Source of the DNA: Porticoccaceae bacterium
Lineage (GTDB): Bacteria; Pseudomonadota; Gammaproteobacteria; Pseudomonadales; Porticoccaceae
DNA: 64,000 nucleotides
NCBI GenBank assembly: GCA_024644595.1
Contig: JAHEHL010000003.1
Location: forward strand, 1-64,000
Direction: 5' to 3'
Numbering within the stretch: the first letter of the stretch is position 1; every line of letters begins with the position of its first letter. The notes beneath the pieces are model-generated. The model made no database searches and was not told the origin of the DNA. It saw nothing but the letters and a program-made list of their open reading frames with translations. The position numbers were made by a program, and so were the translations under genes. Shown piece after piece: positions 16,270 to 25,842 of the stretch.

Positions 16270-18423
16270 ATGAGCACCGCAACCAAACTAAAATCGGTCA
16301 AAGCCGTAGCCAAAACCCCCGAGATTAAATTCCAGGAAGCCTCTCTCGACATCTGGGATAAAAAATATCGCCTCAAAGATAAACAGGAACAACCTGTCGA
16401 TGCCGATATCAATGCAACCTATGCTCGCGTGGCCAAAGCGTTGTCGGATGTTGAAGATGAGTCACAGCGCGAAGAGTGGCAGGCACGTTTTGTTTGGGCG
16501 CTTAAGCACGGTGCTATTCCCGCCGGCCGCATTATCTCCAATGCTGGAGCGCAGGCTTACAAGCCCGCCACATCGACAATTAACTGTACGGTTTCCGGCA
16601 TTGTTCCCGACTCTATGCAAGGCATTCTCGAGCGCAATCTCGAAGCTGGCCTGACCCTCAAAGCCGGCTGCGGTATCGGTTATGAGTTCTCTACCCTGCG
16701 ACCCAAAGGTGCCTATGTCTCCGGTGCTGGCGCGTACACCTCAGGTCCGCTGTCGTTTATGGATATCTATGACAAGATGTGTTTCACCGTCTCCTCGGCC
16801 GGTGGCCGCCGCGGTGCTCAGATGGCGACCTTTGATGTCAGCCACCCGGACGTGTTTGACTTTGTGCGCGCCAAGCGTGAAGACGGTCGCCTGCGTCAGT
16901 TCAACCTGTCGCTGCTGATCACCGAAGAGTTTATTGAAGCCGTGCGCAACGATGGCAACTGGGACCTGACCTTCCCCGTGAGCGCCAAAGAAATTGAAGG
17001 CGGTCTCGATCTCAATGGCGACAATATTGTCTGGAAGCCTTTCCCAACCACTGAAAACTACCACAGCAACGACGAGGGCCTGGTGGCCTGCCGCATCTAT
17101 GAAACCGTTCGTGCACAAAAGCTCTGGAATGCCATTATGTCGTCGACCTACGACTACGCCGAACCAGGCTTTATCCTGATTGACCAGGTCAACAAAAATA
17201 ACAACAACTGGTTCTGCGAAGATATTCGCGCCACCAACCCCTGTGGCGAACAACCTCTGCCACCTTATGGCAGCTGTCTGCTCGGCTCGGTCAACCTGAC
17301 CAAGTTTGTGCGCAACCCGTTTACTCCAGAAGCTTACTTTGACTGGGACGAATACGCAGAAGTGGTTGGCGTCTTTACACGCATGCTCGACAACGTGGTT
17401 GAGATCAACGGCCTGCCACTCGAAGGTCAGCGCAGAGAGATTGAATACAAGCGTCGTCACGGCATGGGCTTCCTTGGCCTCGGCTCCACGATCACGATGT
17501 TGTGCATGAAGTACGGTGATCAGGACTCGCTCGAGTTTACCGAGCGCGTCGCTCAGGACATGGCCGTAGCCGGTCTTAAAGCAGGTGTTGACCTGGCCCG
17601 CGAAAAAGGCCCCGCGCCGATTATGGAAGACGACTTCGAAGTCACCGCAGCGATGATTTTCAAGCGTCCTGAGATGGCCGCAGACGGCATCAAAGTCGGC
17701 GACACCATCAAAGGTAAAGTACTACTCGGCAAATACAGCAACTATATGCGCAATGTTGCCAAGGTCGCACCAGAGCTAATCGACTCGATAATTGAAGAGG
17801 GCTGTCGTTTTAGCCACCATTCATCCATCGCACCGACGGGCACCATCTCCCTGTCACTGGCCAACAACGTCAGCAACGGTATCGAGCCAAGCTTTGCGCA
17901 CCACTACTCGCGCAACGTTATCCGCGAAGGGAAAAAGTCCAAGGAGAAAATCGATGTATTCTCCTACGAACTGCTTGCCTATCGCACGCTGATTAACGAA
18001 AAAGCCATGCCCTACGGTACCAGTGAAGAAGAGGCCCTGCCTGACTACTTCGTCAGCTCCGAAACCATTAAGCCAAAGGCACACGTCGACATTCAGGCCG
18101 CCGCACAGAAGTGGGTTGACTCTTCAATTTCGAAGACCATCAACGTGCCAACCGATTGCGACTACGAAGACTTTAAAGATATCTATCTCTATGCCGCAGA
18201 AAAAGGCTTGAAAGGCTGCACCACCTTCCGCTTCAACCCGGAAGCCTTCCAAGGCGTACTCGTCACAGAGAAAGATCTTGAAAACACCACTTACAAATTT
18301 ACATTGGAAGATGGTTCAACTGTTGAGTTTAAAGGCAACGAAGAAGTTGAGTACGACGGTGAAACGCACACCGCCGCCAACCTGTTTGATGCACTGAAAG
18401 AAGGTTACTACGGTAAATTCTGA
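16270..18423 (+). CDS. nrdJ: Class II (adenosylcobalamin-dependent) ribonucleotide reductase, large fragment
   Basis: 717 residues. It reduces ribonucleotides to deoxyribonucleotides using a B12-generated thiyl radical, so it works with or without oxygen. Landmarks: KAGCGIGYEFS, AGGRRGAQMATFDVSHPD, and the active-site segment TNPCGEQPLPPYGSC (about 317-331), followed by GSVNLTKFV. Like the Pseudomonas enzyme, this polypeptide lacks the Cys-rich reducing tail, which is encoded by the next gene (NrdJa/NrdJb split). A purine-rich stretch (aaaagg) precedes the ATG. Regulation by NrdR is predicted from the paired boxes upstream. Confidence 0.95.
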   Translation: MSTATKLKSVKAVAKTPEIKFQEASLDIWDKKYRLKDKQEQPVDADINATYARVAKALSDVEDESQREEWQARFVWALKHGAIPAGRIISNAGAQAYKPATSTINCTVSGIVPDSMQGILERNLEAGLTLKAGCGIGYEFSTLRPKGAYVSGAGAYTSGPLSFMDIYDKMCFTVSSAGGRRGAQMATFDVSHPDVFDFVRAKREDGRLRQFNLSLLITEEFIEAVRNDGNWDLTFPVSAKEIEGGLDLNGDNIVWKPFPTTENYHSNDEGLVACRIYETVRAQKLWNAIMSSTYDYAEPGFILIDQVNKNNNNWFCEDIRATNPCGEQPLPPYGSCLLGSVNLTKFVRNPFTPEAYFDWDEYAEVVGVFTRMLDNVVEINGLPLEGQRREIEYKRRHGMGFLGLGSTITMLCMKYGDQDSLEFTERVAQDMAVAGLKAGVDLAREKGPAPIMEDDFEVTAAMIFKRPEMAADGIKVGDTIKGKVLLGKYSNYMRNVAKVAPELIDSIIEEGCRFSHHSSIAPTGTISLSLANNVSNGIEPSFAHHYSRNVIREGKKSKEKIDVFSYELLAYRTLINEKAMPYGTSEEEALPDYFVSSETIKPKAHVDIQAAAQKWVDSSISKTINVPTDCDYEDFKDIYLYAAEKGLKGCTTFRFNPEAFQGVLVTEKDLENTTYKFTLEDGSTVEFKGNEEVEYDGETHTAANLFDALKEGYYGKF

Positions 18424-18462
18424 TCAACGTAACGCAACCCGTAGAATCTTGAGAGGACGGAA

Positions 18463-19146
18463 ATGACTAAGAAAATTGGACAAAAAATTGTTGGCTACAA
18501 AGTAGCTACTGAAGACGACGTAAAACCAGCCGTAAGCAAAGCACCGGAAAGCAACATTATCCAGATGCACGAAAAGGTCTCGCGGCCCGAAGCACTGGCT
18601 GGCAGCACCTATAAAATCAAGACCCCGATGTCAGACCATGCTCTGTATCTGACCATCAACGATATTATCTTGAACGAAGGTACCGACCACGAGCTGCGCC
18701 GCCCGTTTGAAGTGTTTATCAACTCCAAAAATATGGACCACTTCCAGTGGATCGTCGCCCTCACCCGCGTTATCTCGGCGGTGTTCCGCAAAGGTGGCGA
18801 CTGCACCTTCCTGGTAGAAGAGCTAAAAGCCGTATTCGATCCCCAGGGCGGCTACTTCAAGCCCGGCGGTAAGTTCATGCCATCTCTGGTTGCCGAGATC
18901 GGCTGGGCCATCGAAGATCATCTGCAAAAGATCGGCCTGCTGAAAAAGCCCGAAATCCCCGAGCACCAGCAGAAAATCATGGACGAAAAGCGCGCTGAGT
19001 TTGAAAGCGTAGTCGCCACACCAGATACCGGCGCCAGCGACTTCCCACCCACCGCCGAACTGTGCAAAAAGTGCAGCGTCAAAGCCACCATCCTAATGGA
19101 TGGCTGCATGACTTGCCTCAACTGCGGCGACTCAAAATGCGGTTAG
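18463..19146 (+). CDS. nrdJb: Class II ribonucleotide reductase, small C-terminal fragment (NrdJb)
   Basis: 227 residues, 39 bases after nrdJ with a GAGAGG ribosome binding site. It corresponds to the C-terminal part of full-length class II enzymes. A globular part (about 50-160) is followed by a linker and a Cys-rich tail with CKKC and CMTCLNCGDSKC motifs, which probably carry the redox-active cysteines that re-reduce the active site and may bind zinc. In Pseudomonas aeruginosa both NrdJa and NrdJb are needed for B12-dependent activity. A strong terminator follows 40 bases after the stop. Confidence 0.92.
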   Translation: MTKKIGQKIVGYKVATEDDVKPAVSKAPESNIIQMHEKVSRPEALAGSTYKIKTPMSDHALYLTINDIILNEGTDHELRRPFEVFINSKNMDHFQWIVALTRVISAVFRKGGDCTFLVEELKAVFDPQGGYFKPGGKFMPSLVAEIGWAIEDHLQKIGLLKKPEIPEHQQKIMDEKRAEFESVVATPDTGASDFPPTAELCKKCSVKATILMDGCMTCLNCGDSKCG

Positions 19147-19187
19147 AATTGGGTTAGAATTTAGTTAAATAGCAGTCAGCAGAAAAC

Positions 19188-19215
19188 AAAAAAGCGGCCA
19201 TCGGCCGCTTTTTTT
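19188..19215 (+). terminator. Rho-independent terminator of nrdJab
   Basis: A GCGGCC / GGCCGC stem, extended by flanking A and T runs, has a 3-base atc loop and is followed by seven T. It lies 42 bases after the nrdJb stop. Confidence 0.93.
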
Positions 19216-19254
19216 CTGTCTTAAATAATGCAGTAATCGATAGTGACAAAAAAA

Positions 19255-19298
19255 ACCCCTGCTGCAAAGGAGGGGGAGTGATACATATCAGCAGGGGT
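19255..19298. repeat. Inverted repeat with 10-bp perfect arms
   Basis: Arms acccctgctg (19255-19264) and cagcaggggt (19289-19298) flank a purine-rich 24-base loop containing aaaggaggggg. No T tract follows, so it is not a standard terminator. It may be an mRNA or small-RNA hairpin or a protein site. Confidence 0.6.
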
Positions 19299-19545
19299 CA
19301 CAAAAACTATCAAACAGCTAACGGATCATTGAGCAGTTATCCTACGTACTGACCAAGAATATTTATTCAACAATCAATAGCTACTTTTATAAGACTCCTC
19401 AGTGAGGAAAAACCCTACCCCTATTAAAAAGAAAAAATATCCATACCCTCACCCTATCAATCGAGAGCCCAACAGGCGTCTTTTAACCTCCTGATTTCGG
19501 GGCAGGCGGTGCCGACGACTAATGGTTCGGCGGCGTCTTAATATA

Positions 19546-19573
19546 AAAATCCCCATTCTCAATTGGGGATTTT
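19546..19573 (-). terminator. Terminator of the thioesterase gene
   Basis: A 10-bp stem (aaaatcccca / tggggatttt) with an 8-base loop. Read on the minus strand it ends in a TTTTT-containing AT tract, about 75 bases past the thioesterase stop. Confidence 0.75.
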
Positions 19574-19647
19574 AGCGTCAGCGAGCGGAAGCAGTTGCCC
19601 TTCAATATAAGCAGCGCCCTGCGCCATAGGAAAGTTTAACGAACACC

Positions 19648-20070
19648 TTATTCATCAACATCAATCCAGCGCGTCAGCATCTTTTGTTTAATCTGATCGG
19701 TTAACGGGATCGACTTACGCTTCACCAAATCAAAATAAATCAGCTTTGCCATCATCGTCGCTGCCGTTTCTCCGGTTAGCCGATTAGTCATCACGTAGCG
19801 TGCCGTAAATGAACTGTTTCCAATCTGGCTTATGCCGCCGTTAATCTCAATCAACTCCCCTGCCTTCATCTCACCAATATAATCGATGCTGTTGTGCACA
19901 TCGGCAAAGCCGCGGCCCTGCCAATCCGAACCCGTCGCAGACCACCCGGTGGCTTCATGCAACAGCTGATAACTGGCATCATCAAACATGCCCAGATAGT
20001 GGCGCGTGTTTAAATGCCCCATAACATCGCAGTGCCAAGGGTGGACTACGCCTTTGTACAAAAGATGCAT
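19648..20070 (-). CDS. Hotdog-fold acyl-CoA thioesterase
   Basis: 140 residues, the usual length for single hotdog-domain thioesterases of the 4-hydroxybenzoyl-CoA thioesterase/YbgC type. The N-terminal signature HPWHCDVMGHLNTRHYLGMF carries the catalytic Asp (CDVMGH) and the helix-start Asn typical of the family, followed by FDDASYQLL. The C-terminus holds the beta strands that dimerise. It should hydrolyse an acyl- or aryl-CoA in the cytoplasm; the substrate is unknown. It is monocistronic, with its own terminator downstream and a 308-bp leader region upstream. Confidence 0.85.
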   Translation of the reverse strand: MHLLYKGVVHPWHCDVMGHLNTRHYLGMFDDASYQLLHEATGWSATGSDWQGRGFADVHNSIDYIGEMKAGELIEINGGISQIGNSSFTARYVMTNRLTGETAATMMAKLIYFDLVKRKSIPLTDQIKQKMLTRWIDVDE

Positions 20071-20378
20071 TGGTTATTGCTCCCATTCAATATTGCCGTC
20101 AACGGCCAGTTTGTGTGCAGTATGTATTTGGCGGCAGCGGCAGACGCCGAAAAAAGTATAGCAGTTGCAATCTACGATGGTTGGATCCTTGAGTGCGCAC
20201 AAATCTATTTTAGAGGTCGCTTTTTTAGCAGCCAGCATATCAACCAACATACGTCCGCATGGATTATCCACCGTACTGACTGACTCAGTGGTAAGAGTAT
20301 AGTCATGCCCTGGGGCATGATTGTGGTTGGAGGTCCCTCCATGCTGTCATCCCCGGCGCGGTGGCGGAATCTCAAGCG
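20071..20378. other. Intergenic region with small palindromes
   Basis: 308 bp between two minus strand genes. It contains a near-perfect 18-bp palindrome (20303-20320; arms tcatgccc/gggcatga) about 58 bases past the permease stop and a nearby ggaggtccctcc element. These could form a weak terminator for the permease gene or be an operator for the thioesterase gene. The plus strand ORF over this area has no ribosome binding site and looks spurious. Confidence 0.45.
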
Positions 20379-21491
20379 TTAAACCTGATTTAGCAGATAA
20401 CCGATCATCAGCACCTGGGGGAGTGTAATCAGTGGCAGGAACAGCGCTATTTTCCAGGATTTGGTGGTGTCGCGAATGACCATTACTTCAGTGTAATCGG
20501 TGGCGACGCCGGCCATCAGGAAAGTGAAGCCGTTGCCGGGTGCGGCGGCGCGGGTAATGATGTCGGCGGCGATGGGAGTTGAGCCCTCTGAGCAGACTTC
20601 GATAATAGTGGCAGCGAGCAAGGTCAGAAACAGGCCTGCGACGGTGGGGCCAAAAAGGGTTTGGTAAGTATCGAATGGCACCAGCGCGCGGATGGCGGTG
20701 GCGAGCACGATACCGAAAAACAGCCAGCGAAAGACCATGCGGGAGTCGCGCAAGCCATCCCATAACAAGTCTACGAGTCCTTTGGGTGTGAAGCGGATCT
20801 GTTTGAGAGCAGCGCTGATCTGTGGCCAGAGTGGTACATTTTGGATGTTGCTGTTGCCGCTATTACTACCGTTATGACTATTAGGATTTCCGGGCAGCAC
20901 CTGACTCTCGACAAGGCGATCGAAGATAATCCCAGTAACAATACCAATCGCCATGGATAGACCAATAAAGGCCAATGTGTAGCCCCAGCCGATCAGGGTG
21001 ATCAAGACCACAGTAAGTGACAGTGAGTTCCAGGGGCTGGCAATCAAAAAAGCCATCAACTGGCCGATGCTGGCACCACGTTCATAGAGCTTGGTGCCGA
21101 CCATCAAGATGCCATGACTACAGAGATCGAGCAACACACCAGCGAAGGTGGCGCGCATCACACCTCTGACAGTGCCGCCCTGCCCCAGCGCTGACATCAC
21201 CAGTTCTCTCGGGATGCGCTCGAGCAGGCCAACAAAGACTACCGCCATCAGAAGGCCCCACCACATTTTGTCAATCAACTCATGGATACCAGAGCTGGCG
21301 GTGACCAGCCATTGCGGCAGCGCTGCAGCAGACGGTGCTGGACTGACAAACAATAAATGGGTCAGGTAACCAAGTGCAACCAGGCTGCCAGACACCCACA
21401 ACAGATAATCGGGACGCGTCGCTTTGACCGTGTCGCTTTCACAGCAGGAGGTGGTTGTTTTGGGTGCCGGCGGTGGGCAGCAATCGCTCAT
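20379..21491 (-). CDS. SO_0444-type Cu/Zn efflux permease (DUF318/ArsP-like)
   Basis: A polytopic membrane protein of 370 residues. The N-terminus is Cys-rich (DCCPPPAPKTTTSCCES), as in the SO_0444 family of proposed copper/zinc exporters, and probably binds metal. About eight or nine membrane helices follow, in two related halves; the second half contains EVCSEGSTPIAAD, matching the SHGILMVG-type region of the first. Members are usually next to an ArsR-type regulator gene, but none is here. The assignment rests on the Cys-rich head plus permease body; the exported substrate is not proven. Confidence 0.82.
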   Translation of the reverse strand: MSDCCPPPAPKTTTSCCESDTVKATRPDYLLWVSGSLVALGYLTHLLFVSPAPSAAALPQWLVTASSGIHELIDKMWWGLLMAVVFVGLLERIPRELVMSALGQGGTVRGVMRATFAGVLLDLCSHGILMVGTKLYERGASIGQLMAFLIASPWNSLSLTVVLITLIGWGYTLAFIGLSMAIGIVTGIIFDRLVESQVLPGNPNSHNGSNSGNSNIQNVPLWPQISAALKQIRFTPKGLVDLLWDGLRDSRMVFRWLFFGIVLATAIRALVPFDTYQTLFGPTVAGLFLTLLAATIIEVCSEGSTPIAADIITRAAAPGNGFTFLMAGVATDYTEVMVIRDTTKSWKIALFLPLITLPQVLMIGYLLNQV

Positions 21492-21821
21492 AGTGATAAT
21501 CCTGAAAAGTCCTTATTTAAGCTTACACTAAAGCACATTACTCAAATCAAGATTATCTGAATGCAATTATTGTCACGGTTTGGTTGTCCCAAAGCTTGCC
21601 AAACGAACTCTCAGGACATCGATGCATCGAATATGGCATCAAGACTGCAGACGATACCCAGTTATTTGATGCCGCTATTTTCAAGAAATCACTGCCTGAC
21701 AGCGTACTCCTCGAGTCTTGCTCCAAAACCTCCAACACCTATTTATCGGATGCCTAAATAACAACCGCTGACAAACCTGTTTTCATGGCTATAATAGGCC
21801 CTTATTGATAGCGTTTGAGAT
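21492..21821. other. Divergent promoter region, no gene seen
   Basis: 330 bp between the minus strand permease gene and the plus strand kinase gene. It is AT-rich near the permease start (ttatttaagcttacactaaag). Short ORFs on both strands lack ribosome binding sites and recognisable composition. No clear metal-responsive operator was identified. Confidence 0.4.
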
Positions 21822-23279
21822 GTGCCCAAATTGAACCTGATAAAGAAATGCTCTGCCCTGATGACGGTTTTGCTGTATAGCCAATTGGCTGCTGCGGATA
21901 TGTTTTGGTTTGTGCGCGAAGACAATGGCGATACCAACTGGCAGTATGTGGCGAATTTCTCGAGCGGCATTCTTATTATTGCACTATCGCTGACGATTAT
22001 TCGGTTGGCGTTTACGCGACGGACGGCACGACGCTACAACCATGAGCTTGAGGAGATTCGCGCGCAGCTCGAGGAGCGGGTTAAAGAGCGCACGGCGACC
22101 TTGGATGAAGCCAATAATATGCTGCAACAGAGCAATTCTGCTCTCGAGGAAGAAATTGCCGAGCACCGCGAGACAACTACGCTGTTGCGTCAGTCTGAGT
22201 CCTATATCACGAATATTTTGCGCTCGCTGCCGCTGATGTTGATTGGCCTGAATAAGAAAGGCGAGATCACCCAGTGGAACAGTCGCGCCGAGGAGACCAG
22301 TGGTTTGCCAGCGGATCGGGTGTTGGGCAAGGATCTGTGGGAGGCTTATCCAACTATTGCGGTGACGGCCGAGCAGATTCAGCAAGCTCAGGATGGCGAC
22401 AAGCTGCTGACCATTAAATACAGCCAGCGCGGTCAGTATCATTTTGATATCACTATTTATCCGCTGCACGATCAGCAGGAGACCGGTGTGGTGATTCTGA
22501 TCGACGATGTGACCCAGCGGGTCAAAAGCGAAAATATGTTAGTGCAGCGTGACAAAATGTCATCGATGGGAGAGATGGCCTCGGTGATGGCGCATGATAT
22601 GAATATTCCTCTGCAAGCGATTCTAAAAGATCTGCAGATGGTACGTCAGGACCTGACAGACGATCACATTGACCCGGTGGCGGTCAACGAGTTGCTTGAA
22701 GATGCTTTGATTCGCGGTCGTCAGGCGGCGTCGGTGATCGATAATCTGATCAACTTCTCCGACAGTGGTGCCGGTGAAAAACAATTGGCCGATGTCACCG
22801 CGGTGATGGACCACAGCATTGAGCTAGCGGCAGATGTGCTGTCGGTAACCAAAGGTCTGCGCTTTAAAGATGTCGCGATCAACCAGAACTATGCCGATGA
22901 GTTGCCACAGTTGCGCTGTCATGTGCCGGAACTGCAACAAATGTTTCTCAGTCTGTTCCGTTACTGCTGTCATGCTCTGGGCAAGATTGAAGATCCGGCG
23001 CACAGCCCGGCGATCAATATTGAGATCAGTGAGTTTTACGATGCGATCTGGGTGCGTGTGCAGCACAATGGCCGCGGCATGAGCAACGAAGAACAACAGC
23101 TTATCTTTGAGCCGTTTTTTGCCGGCAGTCATGCGGCCGCGGACGTTGCTGAAAATGATGCCAGCGAGCGACTGTCTTTTGTGCAGTTTATTGTCCAGGA
23201 TCAGCACCAGGGTCAAGTTGCAGTGACCTCGGACGTCAATATCGGCACCACCTTCCATATTCAGCTGCCAATACTCTAG
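21822..23279 (+). CDS. PAS sensor histidine kinase with degraded ATPase domain
   Basis: 485 residues from a GTG start (an ATG at 21861 is the alternative). Order: a signal-like hydrophobic N-terminus, a short periplasmic loop, a membrane helix (about 46-66), a coiled coil (72-122), a PAS domain (about 126-235, ITQWNSRAEETSGLPADRVLG) and a dimerisation domain with phospho-acceptor His258 in SVMAHDMNIPLQAIL. The catalytic ATPase region is abnormal: the N box reads LFRYCCHALG with no Asn, the G1 region reads VQHNGRGMSN with the DxG Asp lost, and the G2 glycines are replaced (ERLSFVQFIVQDQHQG). It may be a pseudokinase acting as phosphatase or sensor for another kinase. No response-regulator gene is adjacent. 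Confidence 0.8.
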   Translation: MPKLNLIKKCSALMTVLLYSQLAAADMFWFVREDNGDTNWQYVANFSSGILIIALSLTIIRLAFTRRTARRYNHELEEIRAQLEERVKERTATLDEANNMLQQSNSALEEEIAEHRETTTLLRQSESYITNILRSLPLMLIGLNKKGEITQWNSRAEETSGLPADRVLGKDLWEAYPTIAVTAEQIQQAQDGDKLLTIKYSQRGQYHFDITIYPLHDQQETGVVILIDDVTQRVKSENMLVQRDKMSSMGEMASVMAHDMNIPLQAILKDLQMVRQDLTDDHIDPVAVNELLEDALIRGRQAASVIDNLINFSDSGAGEKQLADVTAVMDHSIELAADVLSVTKGLRFKDVAINQNYADELPQLRCHVPELQQMFLSLFRYCCHALGKIEDPAHSPAINIEISEFYDAIWVRVQHNGRGMSNEEQQLIFEPFFAGSHAAADVAENDASERLSFVQFIVQDQHQGQVAVTSDVNIGTTFHIQLPIL

Positions 23280-23322
23280 ACCAACAGTTCAAAACCGGCA
23301 GCGACAGATCAGAGCCTTGTGA

Positions 23323-25842
23323 TCAAAGACTATTTAGCACCTGCAGCGGGGGTTGCGTGACCGCCTTGCGGCTGTAGGCAACGCCCAGTATTCCGACCAG
23401 CAAACCACCGACCAAAGGCCCAACCAACCACAGCCAGGGGTGCCAAACAAATTCCTGCTGGAACATAAAACGCTGCAGCATGGCCACCGCAAATTCGGCA
23501 CCCAGTGCTGCGAGCAGACCCGCCATCAGTCCCAGAGTACTGAACTCAACCCACTGCACACCAAGAATTAACCGCCTTGAGCTGCCCAGGGTGCGCAGAA
23601 TGGCACTCTCTTTAAGGCGCTCTTCCATCGACAGACTAACCGCGGCAAACATCACCAGGATGCCACAGCCGAGAATTAGCAAGGTCATCATTTCGAGCCC
23701 GCGAGTAACCTGCGAGACGATGGTGCGGATGCGGTCAATAATCTTGTCCAACTCGACCACTTGCAGGGTCGGATAGTGGCGCAACAGATCGTTGACCAGC
23801 AGTTTTTCCTCGGCGGGTACATATAGACTGGTCATATGGGTGCGCGGGTACTCTTCCAGATAGCCCTCGGGGAACAGGAAGTAAAAGTTGGGCGTCATGT
23901 TGTCCCAGTTGAGGCTGCGAGTGCTGGTGATCACCGCATCAAATTCAAGACCACCGACACTAAAACGAATTTTGTCACCCAGTTTTAATCCCAGCTCGGC
24001 GGCGATATCCACTTCCAGAGAAACCGGTGCCAGATTGCTGCTCTGAGAGTCGCTATTTTGAGAGTCGCTGTTCGAAGGCACACTGTCGTCCCACCACTGG
24101 CCGTCGACAATGCTGTTGCCTTCGGGCAGGTCGCGGGTCCAACTCAGATTAATTTCACGGCGCAGCGACTCATGACCCTCGGCAACCACGTCTTCGGGAG
24201 GCAGGTCTTTGAGTTGGGTGATGCGTCCGCGCACCATGGAATACCAACCAGCGGTTTCCAATTTGCGGTCATCGATCAACTGCTTGACGCCGTCCAGCTC
24301 ATAGGCCGCGACATTAACGATAAAATGATTGGGCGAATCATCGGCCAACTGCCAGCGCCACTCATCGATCAGAGAAGTGCGCACCACAACCATTATCATC
24401 AACAACGCGATAGCCCCGGAAAAGCCCACCATCTGAATCAGGCTGGGTTTTTTGCGTCGCCACAGATTGGAGAGTGCCAGCCGCCAGATACTACCCATCC
24501 AGTGACCATAGGTTTTACCGAGGCGCAGTAACAACAGGCCGACACCAATCGAGGAAGCGGCAGTGAGTGCAAAGCCGAGCAGAATCGCCAGCGCAAGTAT
24601 CACATTATTGCTGTACCAGACCAGCAACAGCGCCACTGCCAACACGCCGAGGAAACCGCGCACAATGGCATTGAAGGCTTTGATGGGCGTATCTCGACGT
24701 AGCACCGCAAGGGGCGATTGCGCCGGCAGATGCCAGAGTGCCGGCAGGGTAAAACCGGCCAAACACAGCATGCCGGTAGCCATTCCTGTAATCCAGGGGC
24801 GTGGTCCGGCGGTTGGCAGTGCGATGGGTAACCATTCACGCACGACGGAAATTAATAACTGATGAAAGCTCCACCCGACGAACAGACCAATCAGCGAGCC
24901 GATTGTGCCGAGTAGAATAATCTGTTGCAGATAGAGGCTGCGCACACGGCTAGCCGAGGTGCCCCAGCTTTTTAACAGCGCAACTTGCAAAATCTGACCG
25001 CTGGCAAAGTGGTGGCTGGCCAGTGCCAGAGCAATACCCGCCAACACCACACCAATGCTGCCGGCCAACAGCAGGAAGCGGCGACCGCGGTCCATGGTGC
25101 TGGCGATGCTGGCTTGGGCTTCATCGGGCGTAATCACTCGCTCATGGATGCTGAGTTGTTGTTTCAACCAATCAACATAGCTGGCAAAGCCTTCTCCGTC
25201 TGCCAGTAACAGTCGATAGGTAACCCGGCTGCCGGGCTGAATCACGCCGGCTTGATCGAGATCTTGCCAGTTCATCAAAATTCGTGCGCCGAGCATGGAC
25301 GAAAATGAACTGCCGCTGTCGGGTTCTTCAATTAATATCTGGCTGACTTTAAAGCTGCCATCACCGAGCTCGATAGCGTCGCCGAGCTCAATACTCAGCA
25401 ATGGCAACAGTCGAGAATCAACCCACAGCTCGCCAGGCGCGGGACCATAGCTGACTGATTCAATATCGGCTGCTTCGGTGGCAAAGGGTATCTGCGAACG
25501 CTTGAGTGTGCCGCGCAGGGGGTAACCGCTCTCCACCGCTTTGACTGAGGCCAGATGCATCTCGTCACCCTGATAGGTCATCGAGGCAAATGAAACCGTG
25601 CGGGCAGTGCGCACGCCCTCTTCGGCAGCGCGCTGCAGCCACTCAGGATTGGCCGGTTTGCTGCTGCGAATCACCAGGTCGGCAGCGAGAAATACACTTG
25701 ATTCCGAGACCAGAGCGCGTTCAACGCGCTCAGCCAGCAGCGCCACCGAGGTCACCACCGCCACGGCCAGCACCAGCGCAGCAAAAATTAGACCTAACTG
25801 CCCGCCGCGCCAACTGCGCCACAACATTTTCAGAGCCAACAT
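23323..25842 (-). CDS. ybbP: FtsX-like ABC transporter permease, YbbP family
   Basis: 839 residues with the MacB/FtsX architecture: an N-terminal membrane helix (about 13-35), a large periplasmic domain, three helices, a long central segment with more helices, a second periplasmic domain and a final three-helix FtsX bundle (about 715-835). It pairs with the ATPase encoded upstream, and the two genes overlap by one base (TGATG). The E. coli homologue lies beside tesA, as here. The exported substrate is unknown; a role with lipids or with envelope release of the esterase is inferred from conserved linkage. Confidence 0.9.
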   Translation of the reverse strand: MLALKMLWRSWRGGQLGLIFAALVLAVAVVTSVALLAERVERALVSESSVFLAADLVIRSSKPANPEWLQRAAEEGVRTARTVSFASMTYQGDEMHLASVKAVESGYPLRGTLKRSQIPFATEAADIESVSYGPAPGELWVDSRLLPLLSIELGDAIELGDGSFKVSQILIEEPDSGSSFSSMLGARILMNWQDLDQAGVIQPGSRVTYRLLLADGEGFASYVDWLKQQLSIHERVITPDEAQASIASTMDRGRRFLLLAGSIGVVLAGIALALASHHFASGQILQVALLKSWGTSASRVRSLYLQQIILLGTIGSLIGLFVGWSFHQLLISVVREWLPIALPTAGPRPWITGMATGMLCLAGFTLPALWHLPAQSPLAVLRRDTPIKAFNAIVRGFLGVLAVALLLVWYSNNVILALAILLGFALTAASSIGVGLLLLRLGKTYGHWMGSIWRLALSNLWRRKKPSLIQMVGFSGAIALLMIMVVVRTSLIDEWRWQLADDSPNHFIVNVAAYELDGVKQLIDDRKLETAGWYSMVRGRITQLKDLPPEDVVAEGHESLRREINLSWTRDLPEGNSIVDGQWWDDSVPSNSDSQNSDSQSSNLAPVSLEVDIAAELGLKLGDKIRFSVGGLEFDAVITSTRSLNWDNMTPNFYFLFPEGYLEEYPRTHMTSLYVPAEEKLLVNDLLRHYPTLQVVELDKIIDRIRTIVSQVTRGLEMMTLLILGCGILVMFAAVSLSMEERLKESAILRTLGSSRRLILGVQWVEFSTLGLMAGLLAALGAEFAVAMLQRFMFQQEFVWHPWLWLVGPLVGGLLVGILGVAYSRKAVTQPPLQVLNSL

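Larger units (their letters stand above)
19147..19647. other. Intergenic region with three hairpins, no clear gene
   Basis: This 501-bp stretch between nrdJb and the convergent thioesterase gene holds the nrdJab terminator (19188-19215), a 10-bp-arm inverted repeat (19255-19298) and a terminator for the minus strand gene (19546-19573). Between them are short C-rich runs (ccctacccct, ccataccctcaccctat). No ORF with a ribosome binding site was found. A small RNA is possible but not shown. Confidence 0.5.

Noticed and set aside
20014-20283. Plus strand ORF of 89 codons near the thioesterase
   Set aside because: Overlaps the thioesterase start, no ribosome binding site, no recognisable features.
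24043-24075. Short direct repeat (gagagtcgct) within ybbP
   Set aside because: Only two copies, in frame, encoding a Ser/Asp/Asn-rich loop; no sign of a mobile element.
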